A DNA stretch of 46,205 bases from Prevotella sp. UBA1705 (GTDB lineage Bacteria > Bacteroidota > Bacteroidia > Bacteroidales > Bacteroidaceae): contig DCJH01000011.1 of assembly GCA_002317385.1 (NCBI GenBank), forward strand, positions 10,333 through 56,537, in the 5' to 3' direction. Under the pieces are notes generated by a model that had not been told where the DNA came from, searched no databases, and worked only from the letters and a program-made list of their open reading frames with translations. Position 1 is the stretch's first letter; each line of letters opens with the position of its first letter. Shown one piece after another: positions 23,005 through 31,423 of the stretch. A program made the position numbers and the translations under genes.

Positions 23005-24807
23005 ATGCAAGACATTCGTAACATCGCAGTAATTGCGCACGTCGACCACGGCAAAACCACTCTGGTCGACAAGATGATGCTCGCTGGAAAACTGTTCCGT
23101 GACGGCCAGAACAACAGCGGCCAGGTGCTGGACTCCAATGATTTGGAGCGTGAACGAGGGATAACCATCCTTTCCAAGAATGTGTCAATCAACTGGAAAG
23201 GCGTAAAGATAAATATTCTTGATACACCGGGACACTCAGACTTTGGAGGCGAAGTGGAGCGCGTGCTCAACATGGCCGACGGTTGTCTGTTGCTTGTAGA
23301 CGCCTTCGAAGGCCCTATGCCACAGACCCGTTTCGTGCTTCAGAAAGCATTGCAGATAGGCTTGAAGCCTATTGTGGTGGTGAATAAGGTAGACAAACCC
23401 AACTGTCGACCCGAGCAAGTATATGAGATGGTGTTCGACTTGATGTGCGATTTGAACGCCACCGAAGACCAGCTCGACTTCCCTGTAGTATATGGTTCGG
23501 CCAAGAATGGATGGATGGGCGAGGATCCCAAGACCCCAACCAGCAACATAGATTATCTCTTAGACCAGATTGTGGAGGCTATTCCGGCCCCAAAGCACAT
23601 TGAGGGAACGCCTCAGATGCTTATCACTTCTCTCGACTATAGTAACTATACTGGTCGCATTGCCGTAGGTAGAATCCATCGTGGCGCACTCAAGGATGGT
23701 ATGAACATCACCATCTGCCATCGCGACGGTTCCATGGAGAAGACAAAAATCAAGGAACTTCACACTTTCGAAGGTATCGGACATCAGCGCGCCGAAATCG
23801 TTGAGAGCGGAGATATCTGTGCTGTTATTGGTCTGGAGAAGTTTGAAATTGGCGACACCATCGCCGACTTCGAGAACCCGGAGGCACTTCCACCCATTGC
23901 CGTCGACGAGCCAACGATGAGCATGCTCTTCACAATCAACGACTCTCCATTCTTTGGAAAGGAGGGAAAGTTCTGCACTTCGCGTCAGATTGGAGACCGA
24001 TTGAAGAACGAATTGGAGAAAAACCTGGCGCTTAGGATTAGTAATGTGGAGGACGCTACCGACAAATGGATTGTCAGTGGGCGTGGTGTACTTCATTTGT
24101 CGGTACTCATCGAGACCATGCGTCGTGAGGGATTTGAGCTTCAAGTGGGCCAGCCGCAGGTGATTTACAAGGAGATTGACGGTGTGAAATGCGAGCCGAT
24201 AGAGGAGCTCGACATCAATGTTCCGCAGGATTACTCCAGTAAAATGGTCGACATGGTGACCCGCCGTAAGGGTGATTTGACCGGAATGGATACAGAAGGC
24301 GATCGTGTGAACATCACGTTTGAGATTCCGTCGCGCGGCATTATCGGCCTTCGCACCAATGTATTGACGGCCAGCCAGGGCGAGGCTATCATGGCACACC
24401 GCTACAAGGAGTACCAGCCGTTCAAGGGAGAAATCGTTCGTCGCACCAACGGCTCTATGGTAGCACTGGAGAATGGCACTGCCTACGCTTACTCTATCGA
24501 TAAATTGCAGGACCGCGGTAAGTTCTTTATCGACCCTGGAGAGGACGTTTATGGTGGACAGGTAGTAGGAGAACACGTGCATGACAATGACTTAGTGATC
24601 AACGTTACCAAGGCGAAGCAGCTCACCAACGTGCGTGCCTCTGGTTCAGACGATAAGGCTCGCATCATCCCGAAGACCGTGATGAGTCTGGAGGAGTGCC
24701 TCGAATACATCAAGGAAGATGAATATGTGGAGGTGACGCCTAAGAGCATGCGTATGCGCAAGATTGTTCTCGATCACTTGGAGCGTAAGCGTTCTAACAA
24801 GGATTAA
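23005..24807 (+). CDS. typA: Translational GTPase TypA/BipA
   Basis: This 600-residue ribosome-binding GTPase aids 50S assembly and stress adaptation. G motifs are intact: AHVDHGKT (11-18), RGIT (51-54), DTPGH with the catalytic His (73-77) and NKVDK (127-131). They are followed by the EF-G-like domains II, III and V and the TypA-specific C-terminal domain. The conserved segment SRGIIGLRTNVLTASQGEAIMAHRY is present near 440. The length is normal. Codon usage appears less GC-biased than in the neighbouring operons. It ends at a bidirectional terminator. Confidence 0.97.
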   Translation: MQDIRNIAVIAHVDHGKTTLVDKMMLAGKLFRDGQNNSGQVLDSNDLERERGITILSKNVSINWKGVKINILDTPGHSDFGGEVERVLNMADGCLLLVDAFEGPMPQTRFVLQKALQIGLKPIVVVNKVDKPNCRPEQVYEMVFDLMCDLNATEDQLDFPVVYGSAKNGWMGEDPKTPTSNIDYLLDQIVEAIPAPKHIEGTPQMLITSLDYSNYTGRIAVGRIHRGALKDGMNITICHRDGSMEKTKIKELHTFEGIGHQRAEIVESGDICAVIGLEKFEIGDTIADFENPEALPPIAVDEPTMSMLFTINDSPFFGKEGKFCTSRQIGDRLKNELEKNLALRISNVEDATDKWIVSGRGVLHLSVLIETMRREGFELQVGQPQVIYKEIDGVKCEPIEELDINVPQDYSSKMVDMVTRRKGDLTGMDTEGDRVNITFEIPSRGIIGLRTNVLTASQGEAIMAHRYKEYQPFKGEIVRRTNGSMVALENGTAYAYSIDKLQDRGKFFIDPGEDVYGGQVVGEHVHDNDLVINVTKAKQLTNVRASGSDDKARIIPKTVMSLEECLEYIKEDEYVEVTPKSMRMRKIVLDHLERKRSNKD

Positions 24808-24866
24808 TCGTTTTCCCATTGCTCCGAGCATTTTTGGCTTGGACAATGGGGCTATATACTTCATAC

Positions 24867-24906
24867 AAAGACCCGATAGCAGGCTTCGGCTTACTATCGG
24901 GTCTTT
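24867..24906. terminator. Bidirectional terminator between typA and the GSCFA gene
   Basis: A perfect 13-bp stem (24867-24879 against 24894-24906; core GACCCGATAG) with a 14-base loop lies between two convergent genes, flanked by A and T runs. Confidence 0.85.
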
Positions 24907-24926
24907 GGCGTTTTGGGGTGTGGAGG

Positions 24927-25784
24927 CTATAGAATGAGGTCGGGAAATTGCTGCTGTAAGGCCGTGGCTTTCTGCCGATTGTCCTCTAAAAACCGCTTGT
25001 ACTCCTCGGAATCAGGATTGAAAGGCTTATGGGCGAAGGCCTCACGGATAGGTTTCCAAGCCTGAAGGAAGCGATGGGTGGCTTTTGAGAAATAGGTGGT
25101 AGCCATGCGTTCGTAGATATATTCCACTGCCTGGTCAGTGGGGTGGAGCATGTCTTCCTTGTAGAAACGATAGTCGCGAAGCTCATCATTCATGATCTCG
25201 AAGGAGGGGAAATAGGAGATTCCCGACTCAATAGCCGCATCCTCAGCCTGAGATGCTTGTCCGTTCAGGAGTTGCTGGGCGGCGAGAAGCAGCGTAGCCT
25301 TGGAGAGCTGACTACCATGAAATCCATATTTGCGATAGCGGATGGGGCTCACTGTGAGGATAAATCTCACCTTGGGAAACCTTTCACGGATGACTTCGAT
25401 GGCCTTGGCGAGATAGTCGGCACACTCCCCGACACTCAGTTCGCGCTCTTCAAACAGGCGCTGCGGGCGCTTCTGGCAGTTGTCTACAATCTTTCTCGTT
25501 TCCTTGAGAATATATACATGATTGGTGCCGAGGGTGAAAACGGCCGTTCCCTGCCTATCTACGGCAAAGGGCATGGCATCTGATGCCAGAAGTCGCTCCA
25601 CCGTATGGTAGATGCTTGCGGGATTATACATCACTCCATAGGGATTGACCACCGTGCGGAATTTCTCCTGCTCGAAGCGACGCCCCATGTTGTCGGCAAA
25701 GCAAGAACCCACAAACAGCATACGTTCGCAGGGCTCAATTTGCCACGGAGAGGGCTGGATGTCTACCTGAGTCCTAAATTCCAT
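24927..25784 (-). CDS. GSCFA family protein
   Basis: The 285-residue protein starts at ATG 25784 (MEFRTQVDI), which overlaps the Nudix stop codon as TGATG; the open frame above that is inside the Nudix gene. It carries the name-giving motif GSCFADNMG near residues 27-35, a nucleophile segment like that of SGNH/GDSL hydrolases, and later FILTVSPIRYR and MLHPTDQAVEYIYERM, where the Asp-x-x-His-like catalytic pair is expected. Substrates are unknown; a carbohydrate esterase role is plausible. It is the last gene of a YfhO, Nudix, GSCFA operon. Confidence 0.88.
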   Translation of the reverse strand: MEFRTQVDIQPSPWQIEPCERMLFVGSCFADNMGRRFEQEKFRTVVNPYGVMYNPASIYHTVERLLASDAMPFAVDRQGTAVFTLGTNHVYILKETRKIVDNCQKRPQRLFEERELSVGECADYLAKAIEVIRERFPKVRFILTVSPIRYRKYGFHGSQLSKATLLLAAQQLLNGQASQAEDAAIESGISYFPSFEIMNDELRDYRFYKEDMLHPTDQAVEYIYERMATTYFSKATHRFLQAWKPIREAFAHKPFNPDSEEYKRFLEDNRQKATALQQQFPDLIL

Positions 25785-26230
25785 CACTCCGATTTCGCAT
25801 GATTCTCCTGAAAAAGTCTGAGCGCAGCCTCTAAAATATCGGCATGGTCGAAGGCCAAATCGGGCAGATGGCTGATGCTGAACCACTGCGCATGGCTCGC
25901 GTCGTCGCCCGCATTGACCTCAGCCGGATGGTCTATCACGGCATAATAGGCAATGGTCACCACACGTTCGCGTGGGTCGCGGTCCACCTTGGAGAATGCT
26001 CCCACCTGATAGACCTGGCTCACTTTCAGTCCCGTTTCCTCCTCCAGTTCGCGCCGTGCGGTATCTTCTGTGGTCTCATCGATATTCATAAATCCCCCCG
26101 GAAAGGCCCACGAGCCTTTGCAGGGATAGTTTTTCCGTTCGATAAGCAGCAGTTTGGTATCGTTGCTGTCGTAGGCAAACACGATGCAATCGGCCGTAAT
26201 GGCTGGATGGGGATGGGAATATACGTACAT
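25784..26230 (-). CDS. Nudix hydrolase
   Basis: The 148-residue protein has a complete Nudix box (Gx5Ex7REUxEExGU) at residues 46-68, with G46, E52, R60, E61, E64 and E65. Such enzymes hydrolyse nucleoside diphosphates linked to another group. The ERKNYPCKGSWAFPGGF lead-in resembles ADP-ribose pyrophosphatase-like members and the Nudix half of NrtR regulators, but there is no DNA-binding domain. It starts 35 bp after the YfhO gene and overlaps the GSCFA start by one base. Confidence 0.9.
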   Translation of the reverse strand: MYVYSHPHPAITADCIVFAYDSNDTKLLLIERKNYPCKGSWAFPGGFMNIDETTEDTARRELEEETGLKVSQVYQVGAFSKVDRDPRERVVTIAYYAVIDHPAEVNAGDDASHAQWFSISHLPDLAFDHADILEAALRLFQENHAKSE

Positions 26231-26265
26231 ATTTTCGTCTTTTAAGGTTGATGCTCAGGCTGGCA

Positions 26266-28770
26266 TTATGCCTCGCCCGAGACCTCGGTCTTGCGTTTTT
26301 TCCATTCCATGAACAGGCCGCAGGCTACGAGCACCAGTAGGAGTCCATAGGAGGCGTAGGCCACCGTCTCGGTTTTTCGGATGGAGGCGGGGTGGAAATC
26401 GAGCACCACCTGATGCTTGCCGGGCTTGATGTTCATGGCGCGAAGGATGTAGTTCACGCGTCCAAGTTCCACGTTCTGCCCGTCAACCGTGGCCGTCCAG
26501 CCCGGATAATACACCTCCGAGAAGACCAGCACGCCGCCCTTATCGGAGTTGATCTCGTAGACAAGATGGTTGGGTTCATACTGCTTCAGCACAGCCATGG
26601 CATTGGTGCCCTGCATTGTGGCCTGTCCCAGCTGCTGGGCAAACTGCTTGTCGGCTACGGCCTCATGTCTCAAATCGATCTTTCCCACACGGTCAATCTC
26701 CTCGTTTGCATTGGCCACATAGCTGATTTTGTCTACAAACCATGCGTTGCCCTGAGCGTAAGGATTCTGCAGAGGCACCGTCTGCCCGTTCTGAAGGCCC
26801 ATGATGAAGTACTTCGTGTTGAGCATGTTCAGCACCGGATAGATGGAGTCGCCGTTCACTTTCGTCATATCGCCGCCTGCCTGAGCAATGGCTGGCATCA
26901 TCTTCTGCATCTCGGGCGAGATATAGGCGTCGATCATTTCCTGATAGCGACGCAGTTTGGCAGCATGATAACCACCGATGCTCTTGTGGTAGAACGAGGT
27001 CTCATTCTCATTGAATGTGTTGGACGCCAGATTGAGAACACGGTAGTCCAACGCCTTATCCTTGAGTATCTGCTGGTCGGTGGCGCTCATCTGCTGGGGC
27101 GTGTCGCGCACGCTCTTCTCCACGAACATCGAGTCGTTGAGGTAGCGCTTGTTCACCTGCCACATATCCACGAGGCAGAGTACCGTGACGCATCCCACCA
27201 TGAACTGAGCGTTGAGCTTCTTCGCCTTGTACAAAAGGAGCAGCAGGGTACCTATCAGCACGATGCCAAACGAGCGCAGGGCGTCGGCCGTGAAGATGGC
27301 CTTGCGCATGTCGATGAGGTTCGACTTGAGCGGGCCGAGGTATTCGGCGGGAATCTGTGCCAGCGACTGGTTTTCGGCAACCGATATATAGTCGGAGAAG
27401 AACAGGGTGGGAGCCAGATAGAACAGCAGGGCGATGCCACCCGTAAGGGCAAAGCTTGTATACACCCACTTCATGTTCTTGGTGAGTGTCTCGGGCTCAT
27501 CCACAATCTTCTTGAGGGCCATCATGGCCAGCAAGGGGATGGTAAACTCGGCGATAACGAGTATCGAGGCCACCGTTCGGAACTTCGCATACATCGGGAT
27601 ATAGTCGAGGAAGAAGTTGGTGAAGCCCATGAAGTTGCGGCCCCACGATAGCAATATGGACAGGATGGTGGCCGCCAGCAAGGCCCATTTCATAGGCCCC
27701 TTGACAATGAAGAGTCCCAGGATGAACAGCATGAGCACAAAGGCGCCCACATATACCGGGCCGCTCGTGCCGGGCTGGTCGCCCCAATACTGGCCCATCT
27801 GCTGATAGATCTGCATGAAATTGGGGTCGGCTTTCTCCATGGCCTTGGCGTTCTGGCTCAGAGGCACGCTCGCTCCGCCCTTGGTGTCGGGCACGAGCAG
27901 GGTCCAGGTCTCGCCGATGCCATAGCTCCACTGCGTGATATAGTCGCGGTCGAGACCACTGCTGGTCTGGTTGGCCGCATTCTTCTTCACCAGCTCACTC
28001 TTGCCGCGCATACTCTCCTGGGAGTATTGCCACGTGTGGTAGAGGTTGGAAAGGTTGATGCAGATGCCGATGGCGCCACCGGCAAGAGCCACCAACGACG
28101 CCTTCCAGAAGCGTGCCATCTGCTGCTCGCGCAGGGCTTGGACGAGCCATGCCACCACCATGAACAGCACGATGAACAGATAATAATAGGTCATCTGCAC
28201 GTGGTTGGCGTTCACCTCGAACGCCGCGAAGATGGCCGTCACGATGAATCCCCACAGGTATTTGCCGCGATAGGCGAGCACCATGCCCGCTATCATGGGC
28301 GGAAGATAGGCCAGCGCCATCACCTTCCAGATGTGACCGGCCGCTATGATGATGAAGAAATAGCTGGAGAAAGCCCACACCACCGAGCCCAGCACGGCCA
28401 GATACTGGCGGAAATCGAACGCGCGGAGCAGAATATAGAAGCCCAGCAGATAGGCAAACACATACCAAACATTCTCCGGCAGGGCCAGATGATAGAGCGT
28501 CTGAGCACTGCCCAGCAGGTCGGTGCTATCGTATGAAGGTGCTGTCTGGTAGGTGGGCATTCCGCTGAAGGTGGCGTTGGTCCATCGGGTGCGCTCTCCA
28601 GTCTTTTCCCTATACTCTTTGGCCTCCTGCCCGGCGCCGCGTCCGGCCGACGAGTCGTGGCGATAGAGGATGCGCCCCTCCATGTCGGCAGGCATGAAAT
28701 AGACAAAGGAAATGACCGCAAAAAGCAATACTGCCAGAATGTCCGGCAGGCATTTCTTCAAAGTTTCCAT
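26266..28770 (-). CDS. YfhO family multi-pass membrane protein
   Basis: The 834-residue protein has about a dozen transmembrane helices, starting at residue 9 and running to about 540, then a soluble region and a final helix near 805-825. The pattern MEGRILYRHDSSAGRGAGQEAKEYREKTGE in the first loop, followed by WTNATFSGMPTYQ, is typical of the YfhO family, which has a GT-C-like glycosyltransferase fold. A Firmicute member glycosylates lipoteichoic acid; the Bacteroidetes acceptor is unknown. The C-terminal part includes VLVFSEVYYPGWTATVDG, the usual beta-sandwich segment. It leads the operon with Nudix and GSCFA. Confidence 0.9.
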   Translation of the reverse strand: METLKKCLPDILAVLLFAVISFVYFMPADMEGRILYRHDSSAGRGAGQEAKEYREKTGERTRWTNATFSGMPTYQTAPSYDSTDLLGSAQTLYHLALPENVWYVFAYLLGFYILLRAFDFRQYLAVLGSVVWAFSSYFFIIIAAGHIWKVMALAYLPPMIAGMVLAYRGKYLWGFIVTAIFAAFEVNANHVQMTYYYLFIVLFMVVAWLVQALREQQMARFWKASLVALAGGAIGICINLSNLYHTWQYSQESMRGKSELVKKNAANQTSSGLDRDYITQWSYGIGETWTLLVPDTKGGASVPLSQNAKAMEKADPNFMQIYQQMGQYWGDQPGTSGPVYVGAFVLMLFILGLFIVKGPMKWALLAATILSILLSWGRNFMGFTNFFLDYIPMYAKFRTVASILVIAEFTIPLLAMMALKKIVDEPETLTKNMKWVYTSFALTGGIALLFYLAPTLFFSDYISVAENQSLAQIPAEYLGPLKSNLIDMRKAIFTADALRSFGIVLIGTLLLLLYKAKKLNAQFMVGCVTVLCLVDMWQVNKRYLNDSMFVEKSVRDTPQQMSATDQQILKDKALDYRVLNLASNTFNENETSFYHKSIGGYHAAKLRRYQEMIDAYISPEMQKMMPAIAQAGGDMTKVNGDSIYPVLNMLNTKYFIMGLQNGQTVPLQNPYAQGNAWFVDKISYVANANEEIDRVGKIDLRHEAVADKQFAQQLGQATMQGTNAMAVLKQYEPNHLVYEINSDKGGVLVFSEVYYPGWTATVDGQNVELGRVNYILRAMNIKPGKHQVVLDFHPASIRKTETVAYASYGLLLVLVACGLFMEWKKRKTEVSGEA

Positions 28771-28802
28771 AAAACAGATATAAACGTTTATATAATATAT
28801 GA

Positions 28803-28810
28803 CAAAGGTA
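28803..28810 (-). promoter_or_regulatory. -7 box TACCTTTG of the YfhO operon
   Basis: Full consensus on the minus strand, 32 bases before ATG 28770. It is divergent from the mtnN promoter. Confidence 0.6.
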
Positions 28811-28824
28811 GATATTTTTTGCTG

Positions 28825-28845
28825 AAAAGTTAAAAGTTAAAAGTT
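28825..28845. repeat. Tandem heptamer AAAAGTT, three copies
   Basis: Three exact copies of AAAAGTT fill 21 bp between the divergent YfhO and mtnN promoters, followed by a partial fourth (AAAAGG). Copy-number change here would alter the distance between the two promoters. Confidence 0.75.
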
Positions 28846-28872
28846 AAAAGGTGCAATATGCTTCGTTTTTTG

Positions 28873-28880
28873 TATCTTTG
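28873..28880 (+). promoter_or_regulatory. -7 box TATCTTTG of mtnN
   Basis: The box ends four bases before ATG 28885, so transcription should begin at the start codon. The alternative in-frame ATG at 28858 lies upstream of the box. Confidence 0.65.
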
Positions 28881-28884
28881 CCGC

Positions 28885-29583
28885 ATGAAGAAAATCGGAA
28901 TAATTGTTGCGATGGACAAAGAGTTCGCGCAGCTCAAGACATTGCTCGACGAGGTGCATACGGAGCACCATCATCATAAGGATTTCGTTATCGGACAGAT
29001 GGGGCAGACACAGGTCATCATGCTGCAATGTGGCATTGGTAAGGTGAACTCCACCATCGGAGCGGTAGAGATGATCGACTGCTACGGGCCCGACCTGCTT
29101 ATCTCCACGGGTGTGGCCGGCGGTGCCAACCCCGACCTGAAACCCCTCGACGTGGTGGTGTCCGAGGCCTGCACCTATCACGATGTGTATTGCGGCACAG
29201 AGGTAGACTATGGTCAGGTCATGGGTCTGCCCACCTATTATGAGTCGCCCCGCGACATTGTAGAGAAGACCCGCGAACTTGAACATCCCATGGAAGGAAT
29301 GATGATAGTGAGAGGTCTCACCGTTACCGGCGACTGTTTTGTGGACAGTCGGGAGAAGATGCAGGAGATACTGAACCATTTTCCCGACGCCATGGCGGTA
29401 GATATGGAGAGCTGTTCCATCGCGCAGACGTGCCACATCTACCATGTGCCCTTCGTTTCGTTCCGCATCATCAGCGATGTTCCGCTGAGAGACAGCAAGG
29501 CATCGCAGTATTTCGACTTCTGGGAGCGCATGGCCGAAGGAAGTTTTGAGGTAACAAGGGCATTCTTAAAGAAGATAATTTGA
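28885..29583 (+). CDS. mtnN: 5'-methylthioadenosine/S-adenosylhomocysteine nucleosidase
   Basis: The 232-residue enzyme hydrolyses methylthioadenosine and S-adenosylhomocysteine to adenine and the thio-sugar, in the cytoplasm. MKKIGIIVAMDKEF with E13, VAVDMES (E175) and RIISD (D198) are the expected active-site residues. ATG 28885 aligns with the usual N-terminus and follows a -7 box at leaderless distance. Its product S-ribosylhomocysteine is the substrate of LuxS, encoded next. The insertion EHHHHKD at 27-33 is a local oddity. Confidence 0.95.
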   Translation: MKKIGIIVAMDKEFAQLKTLLDEVHTEHHHHKDFVIGQMGQTQVIMLQCGIGKVNSTIGAVEMIDCYGPDLLISTGVAGGANPDLKPLDVVVSEACTYHDVYCGTEVDYGQVMGLPTYYESPRDIVEKTRELEHPMEGMMIVRGLTVTGDCFVDSREKMQEILNHFPDAMAVDMESCSIAQTCHIYHVPFVSFRIISDVPLRDSKASQYFDFWERMAEGSFEVTRAFLKKII

Positions 29584-29588
29584 AATTT

Positions 29589-29713
29589 GGAGATGAGGAG
29601 TTAAGGAGTTGAAGGAGTTTAGACAAATGCTCTGCGGTTGTCGAAAGCCAACGATTTGATACGATGTTTAGACCAACGTCTTAACTCCTTCAACTCCTTA
29701 ACTCCTCATCTCC
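29589..29713. repeat. Perfect 31-bp inverted repeat between mtnN and luxS
   Basis: Bases 29589-29619 are exactly complementary to 29683-29713, with a 63-base loop. Each arm is itself made of a near-tandem AAGGAGTT-type unit (GAGGAGTT, AAGGAGTT, GAAGGAGTT). The loop holds two copies of GTTTAGAC. The right arm ends 16 bases before the luxS ATG, so the folded RNA would control what reaches luxS. No T run follows. Confidence 0.85.
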
Positions 29714-29729
29714 CCAAAACAGAAACACA

Positions 29730-30209
29730 ATGAACAAAATCCCATCATTCACCATCAACCACGAGAAATTGCTTCGGGGAATATATGTTTCGCGCAAGGA
29801 TCAGGTGGGCGGCGAGGTCGTCACCACCTTCGACATCCGCATGAAAGAACCCAACCGCGAGCCCACCCTGCACAATGGAGCCATCCATGCCATGGAGCAT
29901 CTGGCCGCAACCTACCTCCGCAACGACCCCGAATGGAAGGACCGGGTGATCTATTGGGGCCCTATGGGCTGCCTCACAGGCAACTATCTGTTGCTACGCG
30001 GCGACTTGGAGTCGAAGGATATCGTGGAACTCATGAAGCGCACATTCCGTTTCGTGGCCGAATTTGAAGGTGAGATACCCGGCGCTGCGCCCCGCGACTG
30101 TGGCAACTATCTGCTCCACGACCTGCCCATGGCCCGCTGGGAGTCGCGCAAATTCCTCACCGAGGTGCTCGAAAACATACGTCCCGAGAACCTTGTCTAT
30201 CCGGAGTAA
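29730..30209 (+). CDS. luxS: S-ribosylhomocysteine lyase (AI-2 synthase)
   Basis: The 159-residue enzyme splits S-ribosylhomocysteine into homocysteine and DPD, the precursor of autoinducer-2. The metal ligands H53, H57 (HAMEH) and C124 (RDCGNY), the base E56 and the catalytic C81 (GPMGCLTG) are all present. With mtnN upstream it completes the two-step recycling of S-adenosylhomocysteine. The two genes are separated by a 31-bp inverted repeat that may uncouple their expression. A terminator follows at 30257. Confidence 0.96.
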   Translation: MNKIPSFTINHEKLLRGIYVSRKDQVGGEVVTTFDIRMKEPNREPTLHNGAIHAMEHLAATYLRNDPEWKDRVIYWGPMGCLTGNYLLLRGDLESKDIVELMKRTFRFVAEFEGEIPGAAPRDCGNYLLHDLPMARWESRKFLTEVLENIRPENLVYPE

Positions 30210-30256
30210 TTGTGGGTGCAGGCGTTGTTGCTGGCCTGTCTCGACTCGGAAATAAC

Positions 30257-30300
30257 AATCATCGGTACCTCTGATAATGGTCAGGTGTACCGATGATTTT
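30257..30300 (+). terminator. Intrinsic terminator of luxS
   Basis: AATCATCGGTAC (30257-30268) pairs perfectly with GTACCGATGATT (30287-30298), followed by T residues. Confidence 0.8.
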
Positions 30301-30351
30301 GTATATTCACGTTTCCTACACGATTATCGCCATGCGATCGTCCGCCCAGTA

Positions 30352-30581
30352 GGGACATGCCCCGTGCATGTCCGCACCACCGTATGGGAGTCTGAGGCCC
30401 GAATGTTGCTGCTTGAAATGTCGTTTTTCTCTCACACAGAGTTCTCTGAGAATACAGAGGCTGGCGCGATGAGCCCTGCTATAAATATTGGAGTCCACAG
30501 AGATGACCTTTCATCGCCATGCGCTGAAAGGGGAATTTTACGCCGCCATCCGGTGTTGCGGACATGCACGGGGCATGTCCC
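30352..30581. repeat. REP-like inverted pair
   Basis: Bases 30352-30376 are exactly complementary to 30557-30581 (25 bp). Each copy is itself a hairpin: GGACATGC, a 5-base loop, GCATGTCC. Two head-to-head copies about 180 bp apart resemble the bipartite REP clusters of other bacteria. Confidence 0.75.
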
Positions 30582-30634
30582 CACTATGCCTCTGGCAGGC
30601 TTCCATGTTAAACTCAGCTATCAGGTATATCACT

Positions 30635-30655
30635 CCCCTCCCTTCGGGGGAGGGG
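30635..30655. repeat. GC-rich TTCG hairpin
   Basis: Eight-base arms CCCCTCCC and GGGGAGGGG close a TTCG-type tetraloop. GGGGATGGGG-like copies follow to about 30690. Similar elements occur in intergenic DNA of other Bacteroidetes, by my recollection. Confidence 0.5.
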
Positions 30656-30851
30656 ATGGGGAAGAGGCTGTAGGGGATGGGGGGAGAGGCTGTTGATGCC
30701 TGTATATGCTTTTCAATGCCCTTATCTCGGTGTTGATTTGTCAATAAATATCTGAAAAATCACGCGTCTCATTTTCCTTGAAATAGAAAGAAGCGCTCTT
30801 CAAAATCCAGGAAAAATGTAACGATTTGGCGAGCGACTGCCCATAATTCTA

Positions 30852-30957
30852 CGAAAACGGGCTCCTGCTTTTGCGATTGATACTTTATCGCAGGGCGATA
30901 ACTACCTTATTATCGTGCGAAAACATAGCAAATGATACCACGAAAAGGTGCTTATCG
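30852..30957. repeat. Array D of 17-bp palindromes at 22-bp period (5 units)
   Basis: Units start at 30852, 30874, 30896 and 30918 in exact 22-bp phase, with a last one at 30941 (+23). Clear units are CGATTGATACTTTATCG (30874), CGATAACTACCTTATTA (30896) and CGAAAAGGTGCTTATCG (30941). A possible further unit starts at 30830. The array is about 550 bp beyond the luxS terminator. Confidence 0.75.
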
Positions 30958-31015
30958 CAAGGTTAGTAAATGTCATTAAATCGGAAACGTCTATCCTTCA
31001 GCAGTTTGCAGTCGG

Positions 31016-31074
31016 CTCATTTCTCGCGTATTCTCAACCAAATGTCTTGTGTTTTCAAATACGCGAGCTATGAG
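31016..31074. repeat. Long imperfect palindrome
   Basis: CTCAT plus CTCGCGTATT (31016-31032) pair with AATACGCGAG plus ATGAG (31058-31074), interrupted by a 2-by-2 internal loop. No T run is present on either strand. Confidence 0.6.
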
Positions 31075-31238
31075 AGGAGTATCTTCAATATTTTTCAAAA
31101 GGATTTTCAGGATTTTCTCACGCCATTATCAGATTGACTATTACCTTCTATCTGAAGTTAAAATCCATGTTGTAGAGCGGGGCTACTCTTGCAAGCGGGG
31201 TGAGCTGTATTAATGGTATTCAGAACATGGAGTCCCTT

Positions 31239-31406
31239 TTAACTATCTTTTACCACGATTTGGGTACAAACATAATCATCACTTCCGAGAATGATTTCTC
31301 CATTTCGATACATACTTCGGATAATTATCTCAGCCTCTTCTATAGAGCAGGCTTGCACCTCAATGGTTTTTGAGAGCGTTTCTTGTATAGTTACTTTGTA
31401 CCTCAT
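31239..31406 (-). CDS. DpnD/PcfM-like small protein
   Basis: This 55-codon gene begins MRYKVTIQETLSKTIEVQA and continues SIEEAEIIIRSMYRNGEIIL, then GSDDYVCTQIVVKDS. The pattern (a KYKVxIxETL strand, EEA helix, YxNGEIxLxxDD) is that of the DpnD/PcfM-like family. In Streptococcus pneumoniae, dpnD is the partner of dpnC (DpnI) in the DpnI cassette; here the dpnC-like gene lies upstream on the same strand in the same order. Its function is unknown. A -7 box TAACTTTG ends nine bases before the ATG, so the mRNA should be nearly leaderless. The 171-bp gap and separate promoter suggest independent expression. Confidence 0.75.
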   Translation of the reverse strand: MRYKVTIQETLSKTIEVQACSIEEAEIIIRSMYRNGEIILGSDDYVCTQIVVKDS

Positions 31407-31415
31407 AGTTGGTCA

Positions 31416-31423
31416 CAAAGTTA
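31416..31423 (-). promoter_or_regulatory. -7 box TAACTTTG of the dpnD-like gene
   Basis: Full consensus on the minus strand, nine bases before ATG 31406. It also supports the reality of that short gene. Confidence 0.6.

Larger units (their letters stand above)
30210..31238. other. Gene-poor repeat-rich gap
   Basis: About 1 kb without a gene I can support. In order it holds the luxS terminator, a REP-like inverted pair (30352-30581), a GC-rich hairpin (30635-30655), array D (30852-30957) and a long palindrome (31016-31074). The ORF at 30277-30696 is judged spurious because the REP-like pair makes up part of it. Confidence 0.7.

Noticed and set aside
23560..24582. 340-codon ORF antisense to typA
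   Set aside because: Shadow frame; TypA motifs on the plus strand are complete.
25785..25886. N-terminal extension of the GSCFA protein
   Set aside because: It lies inside the Nudix gene in another frame; ATG 25784 overlaps the Nudix stop, as expected for coupled genes.
26392..27651. 419-codon ORF antisense to YfhO
   Set aside because: Shadow of the YfhO coding sequence.
30277..30696. 139-codon plus-strand ORF after luxS
   Set aside because: It begins in the luxS terminator and is built partly from the REP-like pair and the GC-rich hairpin; the translation shows no domain-like pattern.
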